Source: CAVUXJ01 sp963814975
GTDB taxonomy: Bacteria > Acidobacteriota > Vicinamibacteria > Vicinamibacterales > CAVVIG01
NCBI GenBank assembly: GCA_963814975.1
Contig: CAWFFB010000014.1
Coordinates: forward strand, 434,001 to 498,000
Reading direction: 5' to 3'
Length of the DNA: 64,000 nucleotides
Below, piece by piece: positions 48,653-59,525 of the stretch; the first letter of the stretch is position 1, and every line of letters begins with the position of its first letter. The notes beneath the pieces were generated by a model. The model was not told where the DNA came from. It saw nothing but the letters and a program-made list of their open reading frames with translations, and ran no database searches. Made by a program: the position numbers and the translations under genes.

Positions 48653-49598
48653 ACGCGCTCATCGATCAACAGGTGGTGTTTTTCGGCGGCAAAGGTGGCG
48701 TGGGCAAGACCACCTGTTCAGCCGCCTTCGCGCTGGCCGCCAGCCGGCGCGGACAGCGCATTCTGCTGGTCTCCACCGATCCGGCGCATTCGACCGCGGA
48801 CATATTTGAGGTTCCGATCGGACCCGTGGAGCGCGAGCTGCAGCCGCGGCTGACCGCGCTCGAGATCGACGCCGCCGGCGAAGCCAGCCGCTACATCAGC
48901 GACGTCAAGCGCGATATCGAGCGGATGTTCAGTCCGGCGGTGATCCGGGAGGCGCATCGGCAGATCGAGATGGCAGCCGCCTCGCCGGGTCTGCTCGAGG
49001 TCGCGCTGCTCGATCGGATGATCGACCTCATCCTCAACCGAAGCCGCGCCTACGACACGATCGTGCTGGACACGGCGCCAACCGGCCACACCCTGCAGCT
49101 GCTCAGGATGCCCGACGCGATCACGACGTGGATCCAGGCGCTCGTCAGGCACCGGCGCGCGGTCCTCGAAATCGACCGTGGAACCGAGCAGACGCCGGCT
49201 GCCGCCGCGGCAGCGGATCCGGTGCTCGCCGCTCTCGAGCGCCGTCACGAGCGGCTCGCCCAGTTGCGCCGGATCATGACCGACCGGTCGCGCACCTCGT
49301 TCGTCTTCGTGATGATCCCCGAGCGCCTGGCCATCGAGGAAACCGCGCGCGCCGCCGAGCAGCTTGCCGACACCGGCGTCGACGTGGCCGGGCTGGTGGT
49401 CAACCGCGTGTTGCCCGACGACCTGGAGGGAGAGTTCTACCGTTCGCGCAAGGCCCAGGAAGGGACGTATCTGAGGAGATCGATCGGCGTTTCGCGCGGT
49501 TGCCGCGCGTTCGCGTCCGGCAGCTGCCGCGCGACGTGTATGGCCTGGAATCCCTCGCTCTGGTCAGCGACCAGCTCGTCGGCACCCTGAGCATTTGA
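48643..49598 (+). CDS. ArsA/Get3-family ATPase, one frameshift near the 3' end
   Basis: Starts at GTG 48643. Deviant Walker A GGKGGVGKTTCSAAFALA at residues ~16-30, switch I region STDPAHSTADIF and switch II DTAPTGHTLQLLRMP, the standard ArsA/GET3 signature. The last ~45 residues are in another frame (EIDRRFARLPRVRV to LVSDQLVGTLSI) after an indel near 49470. Repaired length ~318 residues, a single-domain ATPase. No arsB, arsC or arsR is adjacent, so arsenite pumping is doubtful; a chaperone-like ATPase serving the small coupled protein is an alternative. Confidence 0.85.
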
Positions 49599-49649
49599 CG
49601 GTGGTGGGCTTGGTTTGCTCTCCTCGGGCCTCGCGCGTATGATGGCCGT

Positions 49650-49946
49650 ATGTCAGGCAGATCGCGTCGTCGTCTGCCGCTCATCGCGCTCGTGGGACTG
49701 GGTTTCCATATCCTGTTCCTCGCCGCAGCGCCGTTCGAGCATCACGACCTCATCTGCCACCTGAAAACGCCGCAACACTGCACGTCGTGCGCATCGAACC
49801 CGCTGGGGTCCGAGTCACGAATCTCCGCGGCACCCGGTGCCTTCCGGCTCGCGGACGCCGGGCGAATCTTCGCCCTCGACGCTCTCCCCGAAGGCGCGCT
49901 CCTCGCGGTCAATACCCACGGCCGATCGCCCCCAACCTTCTCCTGA
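49650..49946 (+). CDS. Small secreted Cys/His-containing protein
   Basis: 98 residues with an N-terminal signal (LPLIALVGLGFHILFLAAAP) followed by EHHDLICHLKTPQHCTSCAS, a His/Cys-rich patch that could bind metal. The rest is low in features. It resembles small proteins found upstream of metal uptake operons, and the next genes here are an outer-membrane protein and a Zn/Mn ABC pair, so a metal-related periplasmic role is plausible. Confidence 0.6.
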   Translation: MSGRSRRRLPLIALVGLGFHILFLAAAPFEHHDLICHLKTPQHCTSCASNPLGSESRISAAPGAFRLADAGRIFALDALPEGALLAVNTHGRSPPTFS

Positions 49947-50039
49947 AGCGGTTCGTGAATTCTCGACCCGATGAACTGGCGATTTGCCTCGCCACGTCAG
50001 CGGCCGGGTCACGTCGCGTCGTCCAGAGGAGGAGGAGTC

Positions 50040-51359
50040 ATGCGCGCCTGTCGATTGATCCGGAATGGGTTTGCCTTGGGCTTGATGACATTGCCGTTCC
50101 CTGCGCAGGCGCAGGGAACGGCCCCCGCACCAGTGCAGGATCCGGCGCTGGCGCAGGCGTTGCGTGCGGAAATGGAGCAGCTCAGGAAGGACTTTGAGGC
50201 GCGGCTTGCCGCGCTCGAGGCGCGTCTGGCGTCGGCAGCGGGACCGCCCCCTGCGGCTGCGCCAGGAGCCGTTCCTCCTTCTGTGCCCGCGGCGGAAGTC
50301 CCAGCGGGTGCCGAAGGGGCGGGTGGGCCCAGTGGCACGCTGCCGGTGTACGGCAACGTCTCCGCGGCGTCCAAGATCTTCAACCCCGACATAGCCGTGA
50401 TCGGAAACTTCATCGGTGTCGGCGGCCGGAACGACGTCCGGCCCGAACCGGCGCTGGCCATGCGCGAGGCCGAGGCGTCGTTTCAAGCGATTGTCGACCC
50501 CTACGCCCGTGCCGACTTTTTCCTCGCGTTCGGCGAGGAAGGCGTCGACCTCGAAGAGGGATACATCACATTTCCGACGCTTCCTGGCGGCATCCTGATG
50601 AAGGTGGGAAAGCTGCGCAGCGCATTCGGCAGGGTCAACACGTTCCACACCCATCAGTTGCCGTGGCCGGATCGCCCGCTGGTCACCGAGAATCTGGTTG
50701 GTGGGGAGGAAGGAATGGCCGACGCCGGACTCTCCGTTGCTCGGCTCATCCCGAATCGCTGGATGTTTCTCGAGGCAACGGGGCAGGTATTCCGCGGCGA
50801 TTCAGGGGATCTTTTCACCTCGCATCGCCGGCAGGATCTCAGCTATGTCGGCCACCTGCGCGGCTATCAGGACATCAACGAATCGACCAACATCGACGTC
50901 GGCGGCTCGTACGCACGCGGGCACAATCCCTCTGGCGCGCTCGTCGGGGACCCGGATCCCAGCCGGTTCACGACGACGCTCTTCGGCGTCGACGCGACGC
51001 TGAGGTGGCGGCCGCTCCGGCGGTCGATCTATCGCTCGTTCGTCGGCCGCACCGAGCTCGTCTGGAGCCGGCGGGAGCAGCCGGACGGGCGGCAGGATGG
51101 CGCCGGCTTCTTTGTGTCGGGCGACTATCAGTTCGCCCGCCGCTGGTTCGCGGGCGCGCGCCTCGATCAGTCGGATCGCGCCGACGCGGCGGGCCTGCAG
51201 GACAAAGGCGGCTCGCTGTTCCTGACATTCTGGCCGAGCGAGTACAGCCAGATCCGCAGCCAGTACCGGAGGACGACGTACGCCGACGGTCCGACGGCGA
51301 ACGAGTTCCTCTTCCAATTCCAATTCTCGATTGGGGCGCACGGTGCCCATCCGTTCTAA
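50040..51359 (+). CDS. Outer-membrane beta-barrel protein of a metal uptake operon
   Basis: 439 residues from ATG 50040 (AGGAGGAGG upstream). Signal peptide (FALGLMTLPFPAQAQG), a short coiled coil (LRAEMEQLRKDFEARLAALE), a Pro/Ala linker, then a ~330-residue barrel of alternating amphipathic strands ending in a terminal aromatic strand (NEFLFQFQFSIGAHGAHPF). It is a porin-like protein; strong linkage to a ZnuA-like binding protein 35 bases downstream suggests passage of zinc or manganese through the outer membrane. Confidence 0.75.
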   Translation: MRACRLIRNGFALGLMTLPFPAQAQGTAPAPVQDPALAQALRAEMEQLRKDFEARLAALEARLASAAGPPPAAAPGAVPPSVPAAEVPAGAEGAGGPSGTLPVYGNVSAASKIFNPDIAVIGNFIGVGGRNDVRPEPALAMREAEASFQAIVDPYARADFFLAFGEEGVDLEEGYITFPTLPGGILMKVGKLRSAFGRVNTFHTHQLPWPDRPLVTENLVGGEEGMADAGLSVARLIPNRWMFLEATGQVFRGDSGDLFTSHRRQDLSYVGHLRGYQDINESTNIDVGGSYARGHNPSGALVGDPDPSRFTTTLFGVDATLRWRPLRRSIYRSFVGRTELVWSRREQPDGRQDGAGFFVSGDYQFARRWFAGARLDQSDRADAAGLQDKGGSLFLTFWPSEYSQIRSQYRRTTYADGPTANEFLFQFQFSIGAHGAHPF

Positions 51360-51393
51360 CCTTGAAGGCAGGTACAGCAAGAAGGTCAGTCTC

Positions 51394-52323
51394 ATGAAAC
51401 CAGCACATCTCGCATTCGCAATCGCCTCGCTGCTCGCGTGGGCCGCTTCCGCGGGAGCGCAGGGCAAGCTCAACGTCATCGCAACAACCGAAGATCTCGC
51501 CTCGATCACGCGAGAGGTCGGCGGCGATCGTATCGTGGTCGAATCGATCGCGCGCGGATACCAGGACCCGCACTTCGTGGAAGCGAAACCGAGCTTCATC
51601 CTCAAGCTGCAACGGGCAGACATGCTCGTGGTGGTCGGCCGCGAGCTCGAGATCGGGTGGTTGCCGCCGCTGATCCAGCAGAGCCGGAACGCGAAGATTC
51701 AGCCGGGCGCCGCCGGATACGTGGATGCTTCGCTTCAAGCCAGGATTCTGGATCTCCCACAGGGCCAGATTACGAGGGCGATGGGCGACGTGCACCCGCT
51801 CGGCAACCCCCATTACTGGCTGGATCCGGAAAACGGCAAGGCCATCGCCCGCACCGTGGCGGCCAAGCTGGCCGAGCTCCGGCCGAACGACAAGGCGTAT
51901 TTCAACCAGCGGCTCGCCGATTTCGACAGTCGCCTCACCGAGGCGGGGAAGCGGTGGCAGTCCCTGATGGCGCCGTACAAGGGCGTCAAGGTGGTCACCT
52001 ACCACCGCTCCTATACGAACTTTGCCGACCGGTTCGGGCTCAATGTCGTTGGCTACGTGGAGCCGCGTCCCGGAATTCCGCCGACCCCGCAGCACACGCT
52101 CGACCTGGTCAACGAGATGAAGCGTCAAGACATCAAGATCGTACTGGTCGAGCCGTACTTCGATCTCAAGACCCCAAACGCGATCGGCCGGCAGGCCGAC
52201 GCGCAGGTGCTGGTCCTGCCGCCGTCGGTCGGCGGTACCAAGGACGTGTCGGACTACTTCAAGTTGTTCGATTACGACATCACCCTCCTGGTAAATGCCA
52301 TCAAGCAGACCGGAGCAAAATAG
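51394..52323 (+). CDS. Zinc/manganese ABC transporter substrate-binding protein
   Basis: 309 residues from ATG 51394. Signal peptide (LAFAIASLLAWAASAGAQG), then a cluster A-I (ZnuA/AdcA) fold with metal-ligand histidines in YQDPHFVEAKPS, GDVHPLGNPHYWLDP and VTYHRSYTNFADRFGLN, and an acidic ligand expected in LVEPYFD. The long His-rich loop of ZnuA is absent. Delivers metal to the permease encoded 7 bases downstream. Confidence 0.9.
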   Translation: MKPAHLAFAIASLLAWAASAGAQGKLNVIATTEDLASITREVGGDRIVVESIARGYQDPHFVEAKPSFILKLQRADMLVVVGRELEIGWLPPLIQQSRNAKIQPGAAGYVDASLQARILDLPQGQITRAMGDVHPLGNPHYWLDPENGKAIARTVAAKLAELRPNDKAYFNQRLADFDSRLTEAGKRWQSLMAPYKGVKVVTYHRSYTNFADRFGLNVVGYVEPRPGIPPTPQHTLDLVNEMKRQDIKIVLVEPYFDLKTPNAIGRQADAQVLVLPPSVGGTKDVSDYFKLFDYDITLLVNAIKQTGAK

Positions 52324-52330
52324 GAACCCC

Positions 52331-53176
52331 ATGGAACTTGGCATGATCCAGTTTCTGGCGGCGCCATTCGCCGCCAGCCTCATCCTGACCGGCATCCACG
52401 CGTATCTCGGGGTGCACGTCGTGGAGCGCGGTGTTATTTTCGTCGACCTGTCGCTGGCTCAATTCGCCGCGCTCGGCGCGACGATCGCGCTGCTGTTGCC
52501 GGTTTCAGGGGGCGACCCGCATGGTGGCGTGGTGTATGCGGTCAGCCTGTTGTTCACCTTCATCGGAGCGCTCGTGTTCTCGCAGGTGCGAGGCCATCGC
52601 GCGCGCATTCCGCAGGAAGCGATCATCGGCATCTGCTACGCCGTGGCGTCGGCGGCGGCGATCCTGGCGATGAGCAAGGCGACCTCGGAGAGCGAGCATC
52701 TCAAGGACATGCTCGTCGGCAACATCCTCGCGGTCTCCTGGCCAGAGGTCGGCAAGACGGCGATCCTCTACGGTGTGGTGGGGATCTTCCACTACGTGTT
52801 CCGCCACAGGTTCCTGGCGATCTCGATGGATCCGGAACGGGCCGAGGCCGAGGGGATCTCGATCAGGTGGTGGGACTTCCTGTTCTACGCGTCGTTCGGC
52901 TTTGTGGTCACCTCGTCGGTGGCGATTGCGGGCGTGCTGCTGGTGTTCTGCTACCTGATCGTCCCCTCGGTTGCCGCGATGCTGTACTCCGATCGCATCG
53001 GCAAACGGCTGGCCATCGGCTGGTCGATGGGCACGTTCGTGTCGGCGCTCGGCGTGTATTTGTCGCTCGTGCTCGACTTGCCGACCGGCGCGACCATCGT
53101 GTGCACCTTCGGGCTCGCGCTGGCGGTCATGGCGGCCGTGCGGCCGATCCTTCAACCGCATCGAGTGGTTCACTGA
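52331..53176 (+). CDS. Metal ABC transporter permease (ZnuB/MntB type)
   Basis: 281 residues with eight or so spans. Family signatures: ASLILTGIHAYLGVHVVERG, then VIFVDLSLAQFAALGATIAL near the N terminus, and FVVTSSVAIAGVLLVFCYLI in the ABC-3 core. The loop RARIPQEAIIGICYAVASAA is also typical. A cognate ATPase is expected but is not present in the operon or elsewhere in the window, so it must be supplied from another locus. Confidence 0.92.
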   Translation: MELGMIQFLAAPFAASLILTGIHAYLGVHVVERGVIFVDLSLAQFAALGATIALLLPVSGGDPHGGVVYAVSLLFTFIGALVFSQVRGHRARIPQEAIIGICYAVASAAAILAMSKATSESEHLKDMLVGNILAVSWPEVGKTAILYGVVGIFHYVFRHRFLAISMDPERAEAEGISIRWWDFLFYASFGFVVTSSVAIAGVLLVFCYLIVPSVAAMLYSDRIGKRLAIGWSMGTFVSALGVYLSLVLDLPTGATIVCTFGLALAVMAAVRPILQPHRVVH

Positions 53177-53178
53177 GG

Positions 53179-53465
53179 ATGCGCTGTCGTCAGTGCGGAA
53201 CTGAAATCGCCGACAAGGCGCTCATCTGCTATCGATGCGGGACGGCGACGACCGAGGCGAAGTTCAAGGCCCCGGCGGCAACGGTCGCAGGCGGCCGCGC
53301 CGTGCCCTGGCCTACACCATCGCCCTCGTGCTCTTCGTCCTGCTGGTGATCCTGCTGCTCCTCGCCCGTCCCGGCTGGCCCAGTGATAGACTCAGCGGGG
53401 TACCGGAAGTTGACAGTTCACGGTTCACAGTTAACAGGCAGTTGACTGCCAATTGTCGATGTTAG
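53179..53465 (+). CDS. Zinc-ribbon single-span membrane protein, frameshifted
   Basis: Starts MRCRQCGTEIADKALICYRC two bases after the permease stop: a CxxC...CxxC zinc ribbon. After an indel near 53290 the other frame gives a span (TIALVLFVLLVILLLLARPG). The remaining C-terminal codons fall in the GTTGACAG word array and are unlikely to be conserved, so the true end may be near 53400. Confidence 0.6.
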
Positions 53466-53511
53466 CTGTCAACTTCCCTGTCAACCGTCAGCTGTCAACT
53501 GTCAACTTCCT
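53406..53511. repeat. Inverted word array (GTTGACAG / CTGTCAAC)
   Basis: 53406-53453 repeats AGTTGACAGTTCAC-like words; 53463-53511 carries their inverses (AGCTGTCAAC, CTGTCAACTTCC). The array runs from the tail of the zinc-ribbon gene to the base before the bioB GTG, so bioB has no visible ribosome binding site except repeat sequence. Confidence 0.75.
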
Positions 53512-54513
53512 GTGTCACTGATCTCTTCGCTCCGTCACGACTGGTCGGTCGCCGAAATCGAGGCCATCTACACCGCGCCGCTGCCGGATCTCGTGTTTCG
53601 GGCGCAGAGCGTCCATCGCGCGCAGTCATCGCGCCGACGAGGTGCAGGGCTGCATGCTCCTCAGCATCAAGACGGGCGGCTGTCCCGAGGATTGCGCGTA
53701 TTGTCCGCAGTCGGCGCATTACCGGACCGACGTCGCGCGAACCGATCTGGTGCAGTCTCGGGGAGGTGACCGAAGCCGCCACGCGCGCGCGCGAGCAGGG
53801 GGCCACCCGGTTCTGCATGGGCGCCGCGTGGCGCGAGGTCCCGGACGGCCCAGCCTTTCGAGCGGGTGCTCGACATGGTCCGCGTCGTGCGCGGGCTCGG
53901 GATGGAGGCGTGCTGCACGCTCGGCATGCTGAATCAGACACAGGCGGACGCGCTTGCCGCGGCCGGCCTGACCGCCTACAACCACAACCTCGACACTTCG
54001 CCCGAGTTCTACGGCCAGATCATCACGACGCGCACCTATCGACGAGCGACTCGCGACCCTCGCCCGGGTGCGGCGGGCGGGCATCACGGTGTGCTGCGGC
54101 GGCATCATCGGGATGGGCGAGGACCGGGGCGTGCGCTACCGGCTGCTCCAGCAGCTGGCGGCGCTCGATCCGCACCCGGAGAGCGTGCCCGTCAACCTGC
54201 TGGTGAGAGTCGACGGGCACGCCGCTCGCGGATATGCCGCCCGAGGATCCGCTCGAGCTCGTGCGCACCATCGCGACGGCGCGCATCCTGATGCCCGGCG
54301 TCGTTCGTCCGGCTGAGCGCCGGCCGCCTGTCGCTCTCCGACGAGGCGCAGGCCTGTGTTTCCTGGCCGGCGCCAACTCCGTGTTTCTCGGCGACCGTCT
54401 GCTGACCACGCCGAATCCCGGGGTCACGCACGATCGAGCAGCTCCTGGATCGTCTGGGCATGCGGCTGACCACTGGCGTCGCGGCGGCGCCCTGCAGCAA
54501 TGCGACGGGATAA
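53512..54513 (+). CDS. bioB: Biotin synthase, several frameshifts
   Basis: Radical SAM enzyme that inserts sulfur into dethiobiotin. The Fe-S motif is GGCPEDCAYCPQSAHYRTDV (CxxxCxxC). Other frames supply TRFCMGAAWREVPDGP, VRGLGMEACCTLGMLNQTQA, TAYNHNLDTSPEFYGQIITT, GITVCCGGIIGMGEDR and CFLAGANSVFLGDRLLTTPN. At least five single-base indels (near 53625, 53758, 53850, 54043, 54215) disrupt it. Repaired ~330 residues, ending TGA... at TAA 54511-54513, overlapping bioF by 14 bases. First gene of bioBFDA. Confidence 0.92.
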
Positions 54514-55667
54514 TCCGCTCGAGCAGCGGATTCGCGCCCGTACTCGCTGCCCTGGGCGCGAACGGGCTCCTGCGAACGCTGCGCGAACCGGCCGGGATCG
54601 ATCTCTCCTCCAACGACTACCTGAACCTGTCGACGCACCCGGTCCTCGCGACGCGGTTCATCGAGGGCGTCGTGCGCGAAGGATGCGGGAGCACGGGATC
54701 GCGTCTGCTGCGAGGCGAGCGTGCCTGCTTCGCGGCGGTCGAGCGCCGTTTCGCCCGATTCAAGCGCGCCGAGCGCGCGCTGTATTTTTCGACCGGGCTA
54801 CCTGGCCAACATCGGTGTGCTGACGACGCTGGCCGAGTCCGGCGACGTGATCTTCTCGGACGAGTCGCAATCACGCCAGCCTGATCGACGGCATGCGGCT
54901 GTCGCGCGCCCGCGCTGCGGTGTTTCCCCACAACGATGTCGCTCGGTTGGAGCGGCTGCTCGCGGGTTCGTCCGGCGAGCGGCGTCCGCTTCGTCGTCGT
55001 CGAATCGCTGTTCAGCATGGACGGCGACGTGGCGCCGCTTGCCGAGTATGCGGCGCTCTGCCGATCCGCTGGTGCGGTTCTCGTCGTGGACGAGGCGCAC
55101 GCCGTCGGCATCTACGGCGGGTGCGGGAGCGGGCTGATGGAAGCGGCCGATATCGATCACGAAGTCTGCATTTCCATCAATACGGCCGGGAAAGCGCTCG
55201 GGGTCGCCGGCGCGTTCGTCGCCGGGCCGTCCTGGGCCATCGAGTATCTCGTTCAGCGCGCGCGCCCTTTCGTGTTTTCAACCGCGCCTCCCCCGGCCCT
55301 GGCGGATGCGCTGGACGCGAGCCTGACGATCGTGGCGGAGGAACCTGAACGACGGGAGCGGCTGCTGGTCCGCGCTGCATACCTTCGCGCGCGTCTCTCG
55401 TCCGCCGGCATCGGCACGGGAGACAGTCGGTCGCAGATTCTTCCGATCGTCATCGGCGAGAACGACCGCGCCGTAGCGGTGGCGCGCGCCATTCAGGCGG
55501 AGGGCTTCGACGTGCGCGCCATCCGGCCGCCGAGCGTCCCGGCCGGCACGGCGCGCCTGCGCGTGTCGGTCAATGCGGGGTTGTCCGAAGCGACGCTCGA
55601 TCGATTCGTCAATGTGCTGGCGGCCGCACTGCGGGAGGCCGGACGTTGTTCCGCGGCGTCTTCGTAA
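54500..55667 (+). CDS. bioF: 8-amino-7-oxononanoate synthase, frameshifted near the 5' end
   Basis: PLP enzyme joining pimeloyl-ACP/CoA with alanine. From the ATG at 54500, shifted frames give DLSSNDYLNLSTHPVLATRF, GCGSTGSRLLRGE and FSTGYLANIGVLTTLAESGD (with one extra G removed). The clean C-terminal frame has VVVESLFSMDGDVAPLAEYA, VVDEAHAVGIYGGCGSGLME and the PLP lysine region INTAGKALGVAGAFVAGPS. Three or more indels between 54520 and 54985. Ends at 55667, overlapping bioD. Confidence 0.92.
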
Positions 55668-56334
55668 CCGGGACGGACACGGGTGTCGGCAAGACCGTCG
55701 TCTGCGCGGCCCTCATGCACCGGTATCGCAGTCTCGGCTCCCGTCCGGACATCGGCCGAGTCACCACGCGCTACTGGAAGCCGATTCAGACTGGCATCGA
55801 GCGAACCGATGACACACGGGAAGTCCAGCGTCTGGGCGGCTGCAGCCCGCACGAGATTCTGCTGGACGGCGTCCGATTGCGGCGTCCGCTTTCACCGCAT
55901 CTGGCCGCCCGCCTGAGCGGTGCGACGCATCAGCGTCGCGACGCTTCTCGATGCGCTTGGCAGGGAGCCGCCGTCCAGCCGTTGGATCGTCGAGGGGGCA
56001 GGCGGGGTCCTGGTGCCCCTCAACGAGTCCGACGCTGATGACGGACCTGATGGTTCGACTCGCGCTTCCGGTGCTCGTCGTGGCGCGCTCTCGGCTTGGC
56101 ACGATCAATCACACGCTGCTGACGCTCGAGGCTCTTGCGGCACGGGCGCTCGCCGTCGCCGGCGTCGTGATGGTGGGAAGGCAGAATCTCGAAAACCGCC
56201 GCGCGATCGAAACCTACGGCGGAGTGCGAAGTGATAGGCGAACTGCCGCGGCTCGATCCGCTGACGCCCCGCGCGCTCGCACGCTGGGCGGCGTCTGATC
56301 TGGACGCCGCGGGACAGCTGCAGGAGTGGATGCA

Positions 56335-56338
<4 letters not shown>
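55646..56338 (+). CDS. bioD: Dethiobiotin synthetase, frameshifted
   Basis: Begins at TTG 55646 with the P-loop VFVTGTDTGVGKTVVCAALM, then YWKPIQTGIERTDD. Further frames give WIVEGAGGVLVPLNES (the switch glycine/glutamate region), LPVLVVARSRLGTINHTLLT and IGELPRLDPLTPRALA up to TGA 56336-56338. Indels near 55735, 55915, 56035 and 56225. ATP-dependent ring closure of DAPA to dethiobiotin. The stop overlaps the bioA GTG. Confidence 0.88.
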
Positions 56339-57711
<1,373 letters not shown>

Positions 57712-57731
57712 AGCGCCCTCGGACAACTCGA

Positions 57732-57911
57732 TCACCACGAAGAAGAAGGCGGCGCGCCGCACGAACCGGTTCACGCACGCACGTCTCTCGTGTGCTTCGT
57801 GACCCGGTGGTTCAAGTGCGATAATCATTTCATGCGGATGGAACGCCGAGGCCACCCGGCGCCGACAGAGTCGGTGGTCAACAGTTTGCGTCCTCAGCGT
57901 CCTCTGCGTTC
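57732..57911. repeat. CACGAAG / CTTCGTG words plus CTCAGCGTCCTCTGCG array
   Basis: 57732-57747 has CACGAAG words and 57789-57801 the inverse CTTCGTG. 57888-57911 is GCGTCCTCAGCGTCCTCTGCGTTC, two copies of a different word. The second part lies where longer start choices of the next gene would place its N terminus. Confidence 0.6.
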
Positions 57912-57927
57912 AAGCGTTGGGGTCGCG

Positions 57928-58173
57928 GTGGCGCTTTGGATCGCGCTGGCGCTGGTGGTCTGGAATGTCGTCTTCGATCGAGTGCTGGTGGTTGCCGGCC
58001 GGCAGTATGTCCATGCCGCGAGCCGATCGGCGCGCGATTCCGACGCGTACTTGCGCGTGGACGACTGGATGCGCCCGGCTGAGCGGCGAGCCTTGTGGAT
58101 GGCGACTGTGGCCGGCGGCACGATTCTGGCGGCCGGCCTTGTGTCCATCAGTCTCGCCGCACGCAAAGTCTGA
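57928..58173 (+). CDS. Small two-span membrane protein
   Basis: 81 residues if started at GTG 57928; the open frame extends upstream, but that part is repeat-derived. Two spans (LWIALALVVWNVVFDRVLVV and MATVAGGTILAAGLVSISLA) flank a cytoplasmic or periplasmic loop (AASRSARDSDAYLRVDDWMR). No named family. The stop codon lies inside an AAGTCTGA word array. Confidence 0.55.
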   Translation: MALWIALALVVWNVVFDRVLVVAGRQYVHAASRSARDSDAYLRVDDWMRPAERRALWMATVAGGTILAAGLVSISLAARKV

Positions 58174-58242
58174 AGTCTGACATGTGAAGTCTGAAGGTCG
58201 TCCGTCACGACTTCAGACTTCAGGTCTCAGATTTCAGATTTC
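58165..58242. repeat. Inverted word array (AAGTCTGA / TCAGACTT)
   Basis: 58165-58195 repeats AAGTCTGA; 58208-58242 carries TTCAGACTTCAG and TCAGATTT, the inverses. It includes the TGA of the upstream gene and ends 16 bases before the LeuA-like start, so it can fold as a long hairpin in the spacer. Confidence 0.75.
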
Positions 58243-58258
58243 TCGTCCGTGAGGTGTT

Positions 58259-59512
58259 GTGGTCGTACCGCACCCGCTAATCTACGATTGGAACCGGGAC
58301 GGTGCTCGCCCGCGCGGAGTCGCCATGCTGGACGACGAGACACTGCGGGACGGGTTGCAGTCGCCTTCCGTGCGGACGCCCACCATCGACCAGAAGATCG
58401 ACATCCTTCAGCGAATGGACGCGCTCGGAATCGACACCGCGAACATCGGCCTTCCTGGTGCCGGACCGCATGTCGCCGGCGACGTCGAGCGTCTCGCGCG
58501 CGCGATCGGCGAGCTCCGCTTGCGGATCCGGCCGAACTGCGCGGCGCGCACGGTGACGGCCGATATCAGGCCGATCGCCGAGATTTCCCAGCGGGCCGGA
58601 ATCGCGATCGAATGCTGCGCATTTATCGGCTCGAGTCCGATCAGGCAGCACACGGAAGGATGGACCCTCGAATTTCTGCAGAAGACGACCGAGGACGCGA
58701 TTGGGTACGCCGTTCGTGAAGGGTTGAAGGTGTTGTACGTCACAGAGGACACCACCCGTGCGGATCCTGGATCCCTCAGGGCGCTTTTCACGACCGCGCT
58801 CCGATCCGGCGCGTCGCGGTTGTGCATAGCCGATACGGTCGGCCATGCCACACCGGCGGGAGCCGGCGCGGTCGTGCGATACGTGAAGGAACTCCTCGCC
58901 GAGCTGGGGTCGGACGCCGGCATCGACTGGCACGGGCATTCGGATCGCGGGTTCGGCGTCGCGTCGGCGCTGGCGGCGCTCGAGGCCGGCGCCACCAGGT
59001 TACACGGTTCGGCGCTCGGCATCGGGGAGCGGTCCGGCAACACGCCGATGGACCTGTTGATGGTGAACCTGGTGATGATGGGATACATCGACCGCGATCT
59101 GAGAACCCTTCCGGCCTATTGCGAAGCCGTGTCGCGCGCGTGCGACGTACCGATACCGGCCAACTATCCCGTGGTCGGCGCCGATGCGTTCCGTACCGCG
59201 ACCGGGGTGCATGCCTCCGCCGTCATGAAGGCGTTCCGCAAACAGGATCGCGCGCTGATGGATGCCGTCTACGCAGCCGTGCCGGCCACGCTCGTCGGGC
59301 GCGAGCAGGAGATCGAGGTCGGGCCGCTCTCGGGCCGCTCGAACGTCGTCTTCTGGCTCGAACGCCGGAACCTTCCGGTCACCGACGAAACGGTCGAACG
59401 CATCTTCACCGCGGCCAAGGCGTCCAACCGGACACTCGCGGCCGACCAGATTCTGAAGTTGATCCAGAGGGCCGGTCTGAACCACGAAGACCACGAAGAC
59501 ACGAAGTCGTAG
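58259..59512 (+). CDS. LeuA/HMG-CoA lyase-like DRE-TIM metallolyase
   Basis: 417 residues from GTG 58259; ATG 58325 is an alternative. Catalytic motifs: DETLRDGLQSPSVRTPTIDQ, EGLKVLYVTEDTTRADP, the metal-binding HxH in DWHGHSDRGFGVASALAALE, and GIGERSGNTPMDLLMVNL. Resembles short 2-isopropylmalate, homocitrate or citramalate synthases; it is a second member besides leuA at 44 kb. Product not decidable from motifs. The last nine residues (NHEDHEDTKS) are encoded by a CACGAAG word array and are unlikely to be functional. Confidence 0.82.
   Translation: MVVPHPLIYDWNRDGARPRGVAMLDDETLRDGLQSPSVRTPTIDQKIDILQRMDALGIDTANIGLPGAGPHVAGDVERLARAIGELRLRIRPNCAARTVTADIRPIAEISQRAGIAIECCAFIGSSPIRQHTEGWTLEFLQKTTEDAIGYAVREGLKVLYVTEDTTRADPGSLRALFTTALRSGASRLCIADTVGHATPAGAGAVVRYVKELLAELGSDAGIDWHGHSDRGFGVASALAALEAGATRLHGSALGIGERSGNTPMDLLMVNLVMMGYIDRDLRTLPAYCEAVSRACDVPIPANYPVVGADAFRTATGVHASAVMKAFRKQDRALMDAVYAAVPATLVGREQEIEVGPLSGRSNVVFWLERRNLPVTDETVERIFTAAKASNRTLAADQILKLIQRAGLNHEDHEDTKS
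59481..59509. repeat. CACGAAG word array over a gene 3' end
   Basis: Three tandem words ACCACGAAG-ACCACGAAG-ACACGAAG occupy the final codons of the LeuA-like gene, directly before its TAG. Same word as in the 25.6-kb and 57.7-kb arrays. Confidence 0.7.
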
Positions 59513-59525
59513 GAAAACTGGCAGA

